This document shows positions 63,784 through 64,000 of a stretch of 64,000 nucleotides of DNA, in pieces (within the stretch, counting starts at the first letter, position 1; every line of letters begins with the position of its first letter). The notes under the pieces were generated by a model. The model did no database searches, had not been told where the DNA came from, and saw nothing but the letters and a program-made list of their open reading frames with translations. Made by a program: the position numbers and the translations under genes. The stretch comes from Candidatus Onthocola gallistercoris (GTDB lineage: Bacteria > Bacillota > Clostridia > Lachnospirales > Lachnospiraceae). The stretch lies in the NCBI GenBank assembly GCA_018715345.1, contig DVLT01000004.1:56611-120610 (forward strand), in the 5' to 3' direction.

Positions 63784-64000
63784 TCAAGCCGGATCCGCTT
63801 TATGTATCCGTGGAATGATCTGAGCCGAAGCCACACCGATCAACAATCCGGTGATCATACCGCCGATCAGCAACACCGGAAAATAGTAGGCCAGGCGGAT
63901 ATTTTCCACCACCGCCATCGCCACGCATAACTGTCCCACATTGTGGAGGACGCCCCCCAATATACTGACCCCCACCACAGAAAACCCTTTTACTTTTTTC
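63784..64000 (-). CDS. Partial Gx-transporter / heptaprenyl diphosphate synthase component I-like protein
   Basis: The C-terminal 72 residues of a membrane protein whose 5' end lies beyond the window; the frame stays open to base 64000. KVKGFSVVGVSILGGVLHNVGQL and the hydrophobic segment YYFPVLLIGGMITGLLIGV match the PF07456 family, described as HepS1 component or as a Gx (ECF S-like) transporter. Whether it is a prenyl synthase subunit or a transporter cannot be told from this fragment. Confidence 0.7.
   Translation of the reverse strand, partial: KKVKGFSVVGVSILGGVLHNVGQLCVAMAVVENIRLAYYFPVLLIGGMITGLLIGVASAQIIPRIHKADPA

Noticed and set aside
1..64000. tRNA, rRNA, insertion sequences, prophage or CRISPR arrays
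   Set aside because: None could be found by eye on either strand.

Overview
The window looks like chromosomal DNA of an anaerobic, spore-forming Firmicute of the Clostridia, most likely Lachnospiraceae. The grounds are an ftsZ-spoIIGA-sigE-sigG block, a division and cell-wall cluster headed by mraZ, CodY, meso-diaminopimelate dehydrogenase, strong AGGAGG ribosome sites with frequent TTG and GTG starts, and many short hairpin-plus-T-run terminators. I see no rRNA, tRNA, transposase, phage gene or CRISPR array. Names rest on protein motifs read by eye; no database search was possible.

Layout. 1-5200 (+): the tail of an unknown gene, a transglutaminase-like lipoprotein, then a compact pilus-like operon (GspF/PilC platform protein, four small single-pass proteins, PilT-type ATPase). 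5251-13642 (-): TetR regulator with lactaldehyde reductase (fucO), a duplicated PF06541-type membrane protein, diaminopimelate dehydrogenase, and a sugar locus (class II aldolase, GPH symporter, DeoR regulator) with a long palindrome-rich leader. 13706-20279 (-): a signalling pair, a multi-PAS/GAF degenerate-GGDEF/EAL protein followed by a CheB-CheR-PAS fusion. 20426-27080: a small Cys-rich protein, then a divergent locus with M20 amidohydrolase, YfcC-type carrier and a truncated Fe-alcohol dehydrogenase on (-), and a YtcJ-type amidohydrolase with a COG1915 (ornithine-cyclodeaminase-like) protein on (+).

27276-29421 holds an orphan PTS EIIB domain, a MATE exporter and a small unknown. 29534-38733 is mostly housekeeping: tsf, rpsB, codY, topA, dprA, a ComM/YifB ATPase, dtd (+), nrdR and ylmC. 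38806-41752 has ybaK, a eukaryotic-type hisA, an unknown small gene and an orphan ectB-like aminotransferase.

41869-57504 (-) is one long division/sporulation block, in transcription order mraZ, rsmH, ftsL-like, two tandem class B PBPs, mraY, murD, ftsW/spoVE, murA, divIB, ftsZ, spoIIGA, sigE, sigG. It carries clear regulatory sequence: four ACCA (TGGT) boxes at exact 10-bp steps before mraZ, a spoIIG-type promoter with a 21-bp spacer and a perfect 0A box, and a sigma-G-type promoter before sigG. 57728-64000 holds ychF and a LysR regulator (+), then DUF1292, a UvrD-like helicase and gltX (-), and the end of a Gx-transporter/HepS1-like gene.

The best candidates for something undescribed are the divergent amidohydrolase/COG1915 locus (21042-27080), the pilus-like operon whose small proteins lack a normal prepilin cleavage site, the very short SpoIIGA paired with an unusual pro-sigma-E leader, and a possible pseudoknot leader before rpsB.
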